Of a stretch of 64,000 nt of DNA, positions 9,356-18,318 are shown one piece after another. Below the pieces are notes generated by a model that did not search any database, had not been told where the DNA came from, and was given only the letters and a program-made list of their open reading frames with translations. Within the stretch, counting starts at the first letter, position 1; the number at the start of each line of letters is the position of its first letter. A program made the translations under genes and the position numbers. This stretch comes from Chrysemys picta bellii (Eukaryota > Chordata > Testudines > Emydidae), in contig NC_088796.1 in the NCBI RefSeq assembly GCF_011386835.1, positions 86,821,968 through 86,885,967 on the forward strand. The letters run 5' to 3'.

Positions 9356-12259
9356 ATGGAGAAGGTGAGTAGAATGGGAGGAGAGATAGCTGTGGAGATG
9401 AGATTGGACATAGGAAGGACAGGAGGGACGGATACTAGGAGGCCCGCAACATATAGTGCTGCTAATGGGAGACGGGCTAATCGACATACATTAGGGTGTC
9501 TATACACCAATGCCAGAAGCCTAGGTAATAAAATGGAGGAATTGGAGCTCCTGGTCCAAGAGCTGAAACCAGATATCGTAGGAATAACGGAAACGTGGTG
9601 GAATGACAGTCACGACTGGAACACAGGTATGGAGGGGTATGTGCTGTTTAGGAAAGACCGGAACAGAGGTAAAGGTGGGGGGGTGGCATTGTATGTCAAT
9701 AGTGAAATAAACTGTAAAGAAATAATAGTGGATGGATTAGACAACTCAGAGTCCGTCTGGGCAATACTTACAATGGGTAATAGGACTTCTAGAGCCTCTC
9801 CGGGGATAGTGCTTGGAGTGTGCTATAGACCGCCGGGATCGACCCAGGATATGGATAAGGAACTATTTAATGTGCTTAGAGAAGTAATAAGCAATAGAAA
9901 CTGTGTAATTATGGGGGACTTTAATTTCCCAGAAATAGATTGGGGAACAAACGCTAGTAGCAATAATAGGGTTCAGATGTTCCTAGATGTGCTTGATGAT
10001 CAATTCCTCCATCAAGTGGTAGCTGAACCGACGAGGGGGGAGGCCATTTTAGATTTGATTCTGGTAAGTAGTGAGGACCTCGTTGAGGAAGTGGTAGTAG
10101 GGGACAATTTGGGCTCCAGTGATCATGAGCTAATTCGGTTTAAAATACAGGGAAGGAGTAACAGAATTAAGTCAAAGACTAGGGTTTATAATTTTAAAAA
10201 GGCCAATTTTAACAAATTAAGGGGACTGGTAAGGGAAGTGGATTGGGCAAACGTATTAATGGATTTAAAGGCAGAAGAAGCCTGGGATTACTTTAAGTTA
10301 AAGATGCATGAGCTGTCGGAGGCCTGTATTCCCAAAAAGGGAAAAAGATTACCAAGCAAGAGATTTAGACCGAGCTGGATGAGCGACCGACTCAAAGGGG
10401 CGATTAGGAAAAAACAGAAAGCGTACAAAGAGTGGAAGAGGGGAGGGATCAGTAAGGAAATGTACCAAAGCGAAGTCAGAGAATGTAGAGATAGAGTGAG
10501 AAAGGCCAAAGGCCGTGTAGAATTGGACCTAGCGAGGGGAATTAAAAGCAATAGTAAGAGGTTTTACAGCCACATAAACAGGAAGAAAGCAAAGAAAGAA
10601 GAAGTGGGACCGCTGAAGACTATTGCCGGAGAGGAGATCAAAGACAATCTAGGCATGGCGCAATATCTCAATGAATATTTTGCGTCGGTGTTTAATGAGG
10701 CCAATGAAGGGATTAGGGATACTAGCACCATTACAGAGGGGCGTTCGGGATGGGGGATTACCGTATCCGAGGTAGAAACAAAACTTGAACGCCTTAATGG
10801 GGCTAAGTCGGGAGGACCGGACGATCTTCATCCAAGAATATTGAAGGAATTGGCGCGGGAAATAGCAGGCCCGTTAGCGATGATATTTAATGAATCTGTA
10901 AACTCGGGGGTGGTCCCGTTAGACTGGAGAATAGCTAATGTGGTTCCTATTTTCAAAAAAGGGAAAAAAAGTGATCCGGGTAACTACAGGCCTGTTAGTT
11001 TAACATCTGTAGTGTGCAAGGTGTTAGAGAAAATTTTGAAGGAGAAATTAGTTGAGGACCTGGAGGGTAGTGGCAATTGCGATAATTTACAACATGGTTT
11101 TACGAAGGGCAGATCGTGCCAAACGAATCTGATCTCCTTCTTTGAGAAGGTAACGGATTTATTAGATAAGGGAAATGCGGTGGACCTAATATACCTGGAT
11201 TTCAGTAAAGCGTTTGATACTGTACCCCATGAGGAATTATTGGTTAAACTGAAAAACATGGGGATCGATTTGAAAATCCAGAGATGGATAAGGAATTGGT
11301 TAATGGGGAGAATGCAGCGGGTCGTATTGAAGGGTGAACTGTCGGGTTGGAGGGAGGTTACCAGTGGAGTTCCCCAAGGTTCGGTTTTGGGACCCATTTT
11401 ATTTAATCTATTTATAACTGACCTCGGAACCGATTGCAGGAGTAGGCTGGTAAAGTTTGCGGATGATACGAAGGTGGGAGGCGTTGTAAATTCGGAAGAG
11501 GATAGGGATATCCTGCAGGGAGACTTGAATGAGCTTGTGAATTGGAGTGTCAGAAATAGGATGAAATTTAATAGTGAAAAGTGTAAGGTGATGCATTTGG
11601 GGATGACCAATAACAATTTTAGTTACAAGATGGGGACGCATTGGTTAGAAGTAACGGAAGAGGAGAAGGACCTAGGGGTCCTTGTAGACCGCAGGATGAC
11701 TATGAGTCGACAGTGTGACGTGGCGGTGAAAAAAGCCAATGCTGTCTTGGGATGCATTAGGCGAGGTATTTCTAGTAGGGATAAGGAGGTCCTGCTTCCG
11801 TTGTACAAGGCGCTGGTGAGACCTCATTTGGAGTACTGTGTGCAGTTCTGGTCTCCCATGTTTAAAAAAGATGAACTCAAACTGGAACGGGTGCAGAGAA
11901 GGGCCACTAGGATGATCAGAGGAATGGAAAACCTGTCGTATGAAAGGAGACTAGAGGAGCTTGGGTTGTTTAGTCTGACCAAGCGAAGGCTGAGGGGGGA
12001 TATGATTGCTATCTTTAAATATATTAGAGGGATTAATACAAGGGAGGGAGATGAATTATTCCAGCTTAGTACTAACGTGGATACGAGAACGAATGGATAT
12101 AAACTGGCCGTGGGGAAGTTCAGGCTTGAAATTAGACGAAGGTTTCTGACCGTTAGAGGGGTGAAATATTGGAACGGCCTTCCGAGGGAAACGGTGGGGG
12201 CGAGGGACTTGTCTGGCTTTAAGATTAAGTTAGATAAGTTTATGGAGGGAATGGTTTAA
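9356..12259 (+). CDS. CR1 ORF2 polyprotein: endonuclease and reverse transcriptase
   Basis: The ATG at 9356 gives 967 residues; the same frame is open further upstream without an earlier ATG close by. Residues ~30-270 are an exonuclease-endonuclease-phosphatase domain with TNARSL, ITETWW (catalytic Glu), CYRPPGS, GDFNFPEIDW and SSDHELI (catalytic His). The reverse transcriptase follows: IVPIFKKG-type and NYRPVSLTS motifs, DFSKAFDTVPH (first catalytic Asp), GVPQGSVLGP and KFADDTKVGG (FADD box, residues ~700-703). The C-terminus carries the CR1-type RRATRMIRGMENLSYERRL and WNGLP motifs. The product nicks the target and copies the element RNA. ORF2 lies in a different frame from ORF1 and is probably translated by reinitiation after the short gap; that mechanism is inference. 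No damage is visible. Confidence 0.95.
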   Translation: MEKVSRMGGEIAVEMRLDIGRTGGTDTRRPATYSAANGRRANRHTLGCLYTNARSLGNKMEELELLVQELKPDIVGITETWWNDSHDWNTGMEGYVLFRKDRNRGKGGGVALYVNSEINCKEIIVDGLDNSESVWAILTMGNRTSRASPGIVLGVCYRPPGSTQDMDKELFNVLREVISNRNCVIMGDFNFPEIDWGTNASSNNRVQMFLDVLDDQFLHQVVAEPTRGEAILDLILVSSEDLVEEVVVGDNLGSSDHELIRFKIQGRSNRIKSKTRVYNFKKANFNKLRGLVREVDWANVLMDLKAEEAWDYFKLKMHELSEACIPKKGKRLPSKRFRPSWMSDRLKGAIRKKQKAYKEWKRGGISKEMYQSEVRECRDRVRKAKGRVELDLARGIKSNSKRFYSHINRKKAKKEEVGPLKTIAGEEIKDNLGMAQYLNEYFASVFNEANEGIRDTSTITEGRSGWGITVSEVETKLERLNGAKSGGPDDLHPRILKELAREIAGPLAMIFNESVNSGVVPLDWRIANVVPIFKKGKKSDPGNYRPVSLTSVVCKVLEKILKEKLVEDLEGSGNCDNLQHGFTKGRSCQTNLISFFEKVTDLLDKGNAVDLIYLDFSKAFDTVPHEELLVKLKNMGIDLKIQRWIRNWLMGRMQRVVLKGELSGWREVTSGVPQGSVLGPILFNLFITDLGTDCRSRLVKFADDTKVGGVVNSEEDRDILQGDLNELVNWSVRNRMKFNSEKCKVMHLGMTNNNFSYKMGTHWLEVTEEEKDLGVLVDRRMTMSRQCDVAVKKANAVLGCIRRGISSRDKEVLLPLYKALVRPHLEYCVQFWSPMFKKDELKLERVQRRATRMIRGMENLSYERRLEELGLFSLTKRRLRGDMIAIFKYIRGINTREGDELFQLSTNVDTRTNGYKLAVGKFRLEIRRRFLTVRGVKYWNGLPRETVGARDLSGFKIKLDKFMEGMV

Positions 12260-12641
12260 TGGTAAAACATAGTTGTCAAGGAAAACCAAGCAATGGTAGG
12301 TAAATAGCATAATGGCTAAAAGGGGTCAGGATGGAGACTCTTGCCTATATGCTCGGGGTCTTACTGATCGCCATATTTGGGGTCGGGAAGGAATTTTCCT
12401 CCAGGGCAGATTGGCTGAGCCTCTGGAGGTTTTTCGCCTTCCTCCGCAGCATGGGGCAGGGATCTCTAGCAGGAGGGTCTCTGCCGATTGAGGTCACTAA
12501 TAACAGGATTGGGGACTTCAGCAGCAGAGTCCAGGGAAGGGGCGGGGATGGTTTTATGGCCTGCAGCGTGCAGGGGGTCAGACCAGATGATCATAATGGT
12601 CCCTTCTGACCTTAAAGTCTATGAGTCTATGAGTCTATGAG
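12260..12641 (+). repeat. CR1 3' UTR and 8-bp tail repeat
   Basis: After the ORF2 stop the sequence keeps a conserved CR1 3' UTR containing ATTTGGGGTCGGGAAGGAAT and TTTTTCGCCTTCCTC. It ends with CCAGATGATCATAATGGTCC, CTTCTGACCTTAAAG and TCTATGAG repeated three times (about 12618-12641). The same terminal segment, more decayed, is at 2745-2810. It is the likely recognition site for the ORF2 reverse transcriptase. Confidence 0.85.
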
Positions 12642-12651
12642 AACAATGAAA

Positions 12652-12837
12652 AAAGAACAGGAGTACTTGTGGCACCTTAGAGACTAACAAATTTATTAGA
12701 GCATAAGCTTTCGTGGGCTACTGCCCACTTCTTCCACGAAAGCTTATGCTCTAATAAATTTGTTAGTCTCTAAGGTGCCACAAGTACTCCTGTTCTTTTT
12801 GCGGATACAGACTAACACGGCTGCTACTCTGAAACCT
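12652..12837. mobile_element. SINE-like retroposon arranged as a perfect palindrome
   Basis: Left arm 12650-12715 and right arm 12735-12800 are exact reverse complements over 66 bp, separated by a 19-bp spacer. After the right arm comes ~37 bp (GCGGATACAGACTAACACGG...) present on one side only. The insertion is bounded by the 12-bp direct repeat AGAACAATGAAA at 12640-12651 and 12838-12849, which indicates retroposition. A single-armed relative is at 25564-25656 (CTGTGGCACCTTTGAGACTA, GCATAAGCTTTCGTGGG). It sits immediately at the end of the CR1 tail. Confidence 0.8.
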
Positions 12838-12849
12838 AGAACAATGAAA

Positions 12850-14038
12850 CAGGTATCACTGTGATAGTGCAGCTGGCCACCAAGTGGCACCACTGGAATA
12901 GATCAGTCCACTCACAATCAGAGCTGGTCTAAAAAGATTTGCTTAAACTTTTTTTCCATCAAGAAATACCATTTCCATGAAATTTCAGTTTTGACTACAT
13001 TGATTGGTTTTCACAAAAATTTCATCAGGAAGTTTTCTCGGGTCATGATGATTGGGTGAGCGGGTGGATGTGAGAAGGGAGAGAATAAGAGAAAGCATAC
13101 AACACAGCAGAACAGCCAGTAGCTTGGTGGTGAGGGCATTCTCGATCAACATTCAAGTCCCTGTGTCTCTGTCCTGTGTTTTTTCACTTAAAAATTTCAA
13201 AAGGTCTTAGATTTGTTCCACATTGGAATGAAAGCAAATACCAAACCCCCAATGTTTCACAAAACAAAATGGTTGTTTTCTGGTCAGCCTTACTCCTGCT
13301 CTTCCAGTTAGATACAAGTGCAAAAGTAAATTTAGTAATAATGAAATGTTCAGAACATTCAGACATTGAGAACCTAACATCACTACTAAATTGATGCACT
13401 TAAAGCATATCATAGCCAAGCATTTGAATAAAAGCAGTGTGTTCTCTGAATGCAATCTCAAAAGGATTTTTTATATGCTCCTCAGGCTATGAACTGTCTT
13501 TCTCGGTGTGTTTACCAAAGTTGAACATATTGTCAATACTTAGCAAAAAATACTCTTCTCATATTTACTATAGGACCAGATGAGACAAATCCTCACTTAG
13601 GCAATTAAGGATAGGAAAATCTTTGGCTAGTTAAAATGAGTACGCACAAGATTACAGATATAAACAAGATTACTGACAAACTATCACATGTGATGGATAA
13701 TAATTCAATATTTTTCCAAGAGGTTTACATATCATCATTCCCTTCATGGATTAAAATCAAACTAGCTGAGAATAAGCATGAATACACTCACTGCAGGGAG
13801 TAGGAATGTTTCTTGTGCAACTATGTGAAGACGTTTACAGAAAGAGTAACAATCGCCTTTAATCTCACTGTTCTTTCAAATAGATTGAGGAACCCACTGA
13901 CTGGGTTAACTGTGTCAAAAAGACAAATTATGCTGCTCCCATGTGCATGGATCCTGAGGCTCTGAATACTAATTTTAGAGAAGCTTTATCTGACACCCAG
14001 ACAAGAAGACATAACAGGAGCTTGTTATGTTTCAAAGC
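12850..14038. other. non-coding, with one copy of an AT-rich dispersed repeat
   Basis: About 12916-13056 (GAGCTGGTCTAAAAAGATTT ... TTTCACAAAAATTTCATCAG) resembles the AT-rich repeats at 17910, 25445 and 52140. It is followed at about 13120-13170 by a tRNA-like stretch (TAGCTTGGTGG, then ATTCAAGTCCC as a possible B box), suggesting a SINE remnant. The rest shows no feature. Confidence 0.4.
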
Positions 14039-14041
14039 TAA

Positions 14042-14307
14042 GGGCTTGTCTATACTTAAAACACCGCAGAGGCACAGCTACACTGCTTTAGTACTTCAGT
14101 GTAGACACAACCTGTGCCAACGGGAGGAATTCTCCTGATGGCATAGGTAATCCGTTTCCCTCAGAGGCAATAGCTGGGCTGACAGAAAAATTCTTCCATC
14201 GACTTAGCACTGTATACACTGGGATTTAGGTCGGCTTAACTGCACAGCTCAGGGGTATGGATTTTTCACTCCCCTGGCCAACGTAACTTTCTAGTGTAGA
14301 CCAGGCC
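14042..14307 (+). mobile_element. Harbinger-type MITE, 266 bp
   Basis: Ends GGGCTTGTCTATACTT and GGCCTGGTCTACACTAG (reverse complement of the right end) are inverted and match the Harbinger terminus pattern. The 3-bp duplication TAA is at 14039-14041 and 14308-14310. The same family occurs at 35299-35543 and, inverted, at 57459-57742. It has no coding capacity. Confidence 0.85.
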
Positions 14308-14310
14308 TAA

Positions 14311-15897
14311 ATATCTTGCTTTGCTCCTGGCAGCTAAAGTTTAACAGAGTGCAAAGATGTGCATATTAAGTGTGTTTGGAAATATTTGTTTTCAACATTT
14401 ACTGTTTAGTATAAATATTCAGCTCTTGAAATATTTCACAGAATGTAAATATGAAGACCGAGGAAGCAGACAGTTGTAAACTGATGATGATATTTTTGTG
14501 GGTCTCAGTAAATAACAACATAATGGGAGGTTAATTAAAGTACTTCAAAGAATTCAGCCCTATAGATTGATGCTAAAGAGGAAAATGTGTCAGTGCGTGA
14601 AATAACATTGCCAGAAGATAAATTAGTTGTCTGCTACATTTATTGTTTTTCCGTAACACTCTTATGCACTGACCTTGGTGTACTATGTATGTGATTAGCT
14701 GAGCCAAAATGAAAATGCTTCTTTAATAATTCATTATATATTGAAAAAGTTTCTCTGGGAAAAACCAAAAATTCTGGACTCCACCAGTGTATCATTCTGT
14801 TCCTGAATACTGATGGGAACTGCTGCTACCACTGCAAATTCCCCACCTGATGAGTGGTCTTAGTGGAATGCCAAATTAGCCTGTGGACAGGTCAGAGGAG
14901 CACTGGAATCAGGGAAAGCTGCATAACTCAGATCTTTCTTATGCCTTCAGCTGCCTGTGGGCAAAAAGAAGTACCTCCTTGTGACCACCTCAGTCTTCCT
15001 GCCTTGCTCTCACAGCAGACCTCAGCTCATGCGCACTTAGGGCTGTAGGTTCAAGTTTTCTCTGCCCTCGTGGCACAAGAGATTGTGCAACCTGCCCTAC
15101 AGAGCCATCAATGAATACCCTCTTCAACAACTAATGGGCAGAGCCAAAACAAATAGGAGATGGGGGAAATGGACAATAAGAAAGTGCCTATTTTTCTGAG
15201 ATGACCTGGGTGGGATGAAAGTGGACCCAATCCAGAAAACACCACACAAGGATGGGGATCGAAGAGAGTAAGTGGGAAACTGATTTTAAAGTCTTTTTAA
15301 AACACTGATTTAGAAACAATTTTAAGGACCACTTAAGATGTCTGTGTAAGCTAAATATCACCTAGGTCTCTTTTTGTATCAGGGATTGTGAGAGTGTCTT
15401 TACTGCTTGCATGCCTTTTGGCCAGTATCAGAGGAGTCTCATTTATGGTCTCATCAGACTTATGCTTTACTGAGGAAGGTTGCTATTTGGGGCCCTGTTT
15501 TGTTGGAAACATTTCTATTTACACAGGTAACACTAACACACTAGGGGAGCTCTTGCACTCGCATAATAAAACATTGCTCTGGGTAGTTTTTCATCTTGGT
15601 GAGAATTAGCAAGCACCCATTACAATTCAATGGTCCTTATAGGTGTTCAGCCCTACTGGAACTGTTGCCCCAGAAAACAGATGGGCTTTGCAGCATGGCC
15701 TGAAGGACAGCAGGGTATTTTGGACCAAACTAGATTGGATTAAATTCCAAAGTCAAAGGCCTCTCACAAAGAATGCCCTGCTGGCTGCTTTCCACCCTGC
15801 TAAGCCAGGGGACTCAAACTCAGCTGCCTCCACTGAACACAACTGAGGCAATTTCACACAGGAGGGAGGCATCTCTCAGGCAAGCAGGGCAAATGAT
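14311..15897. other. non-coding stretch
   Basis: No exon with acceptable splice sites on both sides, no RNA gene and no clear repeat ends were recognised. Confidence 0.45.
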
Positions 15898-15900
15898 TTA

Positions 15901-16182
15901 GGGCTTGTCAATGGTGCCCCACAGTTCAGAGTCTGGAGGTGTGAATAGCAGTACACACCAAAGTGTGTTGTAACTCCCCAAGGGGACGCAGCAGGTGTGA
16001 ACAAAAAAGTTCCTAGTTTTCATTAATGGAGTCTTCTTCAAACATAGTTACATTAATGCAAACTAGGAACCTTTCCGTTCGTGCCTGCCATGTCAACATG
16101 GGGGAGTTACAGTGCAGCACTTTGGTGCTCACTGCAATTTGCACCCCCATAGTCTGAACTGCAGGGCAGTGTAGAAGTAGCC
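15901..16182. mobile_element. palindromic Harbinger-type MITE, 282 bp
   Basis: The element is one long imperfect inverted repeat, folding about a centre near 16035. Matching arm segments include CACAGTTCAGAGTCTGGAGG against TGCAGTTCAGACTATGGGGG, and GTTCCTAGTTT against its complement. It is flanked by TTA at 15898-15900 and 16183-16185. Confidence 0.85.
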
Positions 16183-16185
16183 TTA

Positions 16186-17073
16186 AGGTTTTAGAGGTCA
16201 GAATTTACAGTTTAAAGTGTATTCAGAAACAAAAAGGCAACCAGTATACATTAGACCCCTGATGCCACATGCTTCTAGTGGGAAACACTACTGAACAAGA
16301 CACACCCTTGTTTCGGAATGGATTTAAGGTGAAACCCAATGAGGGTTGTACTGCAGCACAAATTATAAATTTAAGTAACAGAACAAAGGTGTGGATGCTC
16401 CGTCAAAGGAGAAGACAGAAGGCTTGCCACAGCTGGTTGATTCCCTCAATCGATTAATATTGCTTCCCTCATATCTAGATTGTGAGCCTCAACCAGTTTG
16501 ACCTAATACAGGCCTTAATCTCTACCATACAGAGGGCCAAGTGCTCAACTTCAATAGCTAGATCATATGATAGAACTGGGTGTCAATGTCCATGTAGTGA
16601 AGGCACTGCAGACCATTTTCCTCTCACTAGCCCTTCCAACGACCCCATATACACATTGAACAAGAGAGAGAGACAAGATGGAACTCTGTGGAACACAACA
16701 TGAAAGCACACTCGAGGAAAGAGCTACTGCCCAAACCTATGTTCTGGGAATGCTATTATACTGTGGATCATTATCAGAAACTTGGATTCCCTTCCTTGTG
16801 AAGATAGATTTGAGGTTATTTTGTGGACAATTCAACTCCAAGTAGCCTGAATATAGGTCAAATACACATCAAAGACTTTTTACCTTCAAGTAAAGTCAAG
16901 GGATGCATTTTGTGAAGGTTTTACTGGTACTTGATAAGGATGTAATGGCTCTTATGGTGGCTACATTTGACACATTAAACATTTCAAAACCATATCAGTA
17001 ATATGCGTATGTACCAGACCAGCAAGGGATTTCTCTGGTTCTTTGGAATAAAAATGTCCTTGGCAAATGCAAC
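16186..17073. other. non-coding stretch
   Basis: Nothing recognisable. A short GA run (GAGAGAGAGACAAG) lies near 16663. Confidence 0.45.
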
Positions 17074-17077
17074 ATAC

Positions 17078-17738
17078 TGTGACAGACCCAGACCAGTGGG
17101 GTACAGGAGTCTGGTAGAGGGCAAATATACTGGTCATTGGATGAGTAGTTTTCTGTTCCCTGAGTGACCAGAGAAGGGGCTGCTCTAGAGTAATCAGGAA
17201 CCTGCTAGAACCAGTTAAGACAGGCAGGCTAATTAGGACACCTGGAGTCAATTAAGAAGAAGCTGCTAGAATCAATTAAGGCAAGCTAATCAGGGCACCT
17301 GGGTTTTAAAAGGAGCTGAATTCAGTTTGTGGTGTGAGTATGAGGAGCTGGGAGCAAGAGGCGCAAGGAGCTGAGAGGGAGTGCTGTTGGAGGACTGAGG
17401 AGCACAAGCGTTATCAGACACCAGGAGGAAGGTCCTGTGGGGAGACTAAGGAAGGTGTTTGGAGGAGGCCATGGGGAAGTAGCCCAGGGAGTTGTAGCTG
17501 TCATGCAGCTGTTACAGGAGGCACTATAGACAGCTGCAGTCCACAGGGCCCTGGGCTGGAACCCGGAGTAGAGGGCGGGCCCGGGTTCCCCCAAAACCTC
17601 CCAATTGACCTGGACTGTGGGTTCTTCCAGAGGGGAAGGTCTCTGGGCTGTTTCCCAACCCACATGGTGAATCTCTGAGGCAAGAAAATCTGCCAATAAG
17701 CGCAGGACCCACCAAGATAGAGGAGGAACTTTGTCACA
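17078..17738 (+). mobile_element. solo LTR of an LTR retrotransposon, 661 bp
   Basis: It begins TGTGACAGACCC and ends TTTGTCACA, so TGTGACA...TGTCACA form short inverted ends with the canonical TG...CA. The 4-bp sequence ATAC flanks it at 17074-17077 and 17739-17742. A TATA-like GGGTTTTAAAAGG at about 17302 and a GC-rich downstream half fit LTR promoter layout. No gag, pol or env sequence is adjacent, so it is a solo LTR left by recombination. The 4-bp duplication is compatible with a Gypsy-type element or a retrovirus-like one; orientation is inferred from the TATA box. Confidence 0.75.
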
Positions 17739-17909
17739 ATACCATTTCCTTCCTTGTTTGAAATCACTGAGGTTCTCTCTCAAAAAATATGGCCAAAATT
17801 TTCAATCTATTTTAAGCCTTTAAAATCCATATTTAACTTACGTAAGTGGCCTGATTGTTCAAAGGCGATGAGCACTACAGCTGTGAGAGAACTAGAATGT
17901 CCATATTGC

Positions 17910-18318
17910 AAGAAATTCCATCATTTTTAAACTGTTTTCATTCTGAATCAGAATGAAAACTAAAAAAAGTCAAAATTTCTCCACAAAACAAAAGGTTGGG
18001 AAAAAATAATAATTTTGGATCAGTCAAAATGTTACATTTCAATTAAATTGAAATGTTTCATTTTATTGTTGACTTTTAAAAAAATTAAAATATAAATTTC
18101 ACAATGAAAAATCATTTAAAAATGAACAATGAAAACATTCTATTCCAATAAGGTTGAAACTGAGCATTTTTAACCTTACTAAAATACTTTGCTTCCAGTC
18201 TTTTGAAAACAAAATTGTCAAAAATGACACATTCCCATTGAAAGTTTTGATGTCAACAAAATGACTTTTTCTCACAGAAAAACCTTCCATTGGAAAATAT
18301 TTGACCAGTTCTACTGCG
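17910..18318. repeat. AT-rich dispersed repeat, copy 2
   Basis: Runs of AAAATTTC/TTTTGAAA type ending in CCATTGGAAAATATTTGACC closely resemble the ends of the copies at 25445-26025 (CCCTTGGAAAGTTTTCAACT) and 52140-52365 (CCATTGGAAAAAGTTTTGCT). The family is not identified; no ORF. Confidence 0.55.

Larger units (their letters stand above)
7799..12641 (+). mobile_element. full-length CR1 LINE with two intact ORFs
   Basis: The element consists of a GC-rich 5' UTR, ORF1 (8172-9299), ORF2 (9356-12259) and a 3' UTR. It ends in the CR1-typical segment GATCATAATGGTCCCTTCTG followed by three copies of TCTATGAG. Neither ORF contains a stop or frameshift, which is uncommon for CR1 because most genomic copies are 5' truncated. 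CR1 elements move by target-primed reverse transcription that recognises the 3' tail. No clear target duplication is visible at the ends, as is usual for this clade. The 5' boundary is placed where the repeated promoter unit begins. Confidence 0.93.

Noticed and set aside
10288..11808. Minus-strand open frames up to 210 codons
   Set aside because: Antisense shadows of CR1 ORF2.
13120..13170. Possible tRNA gene
   Set aside because: A- and B-box-like motifs are present, but no cloverleaf can be drawn; more likely a SINE head.
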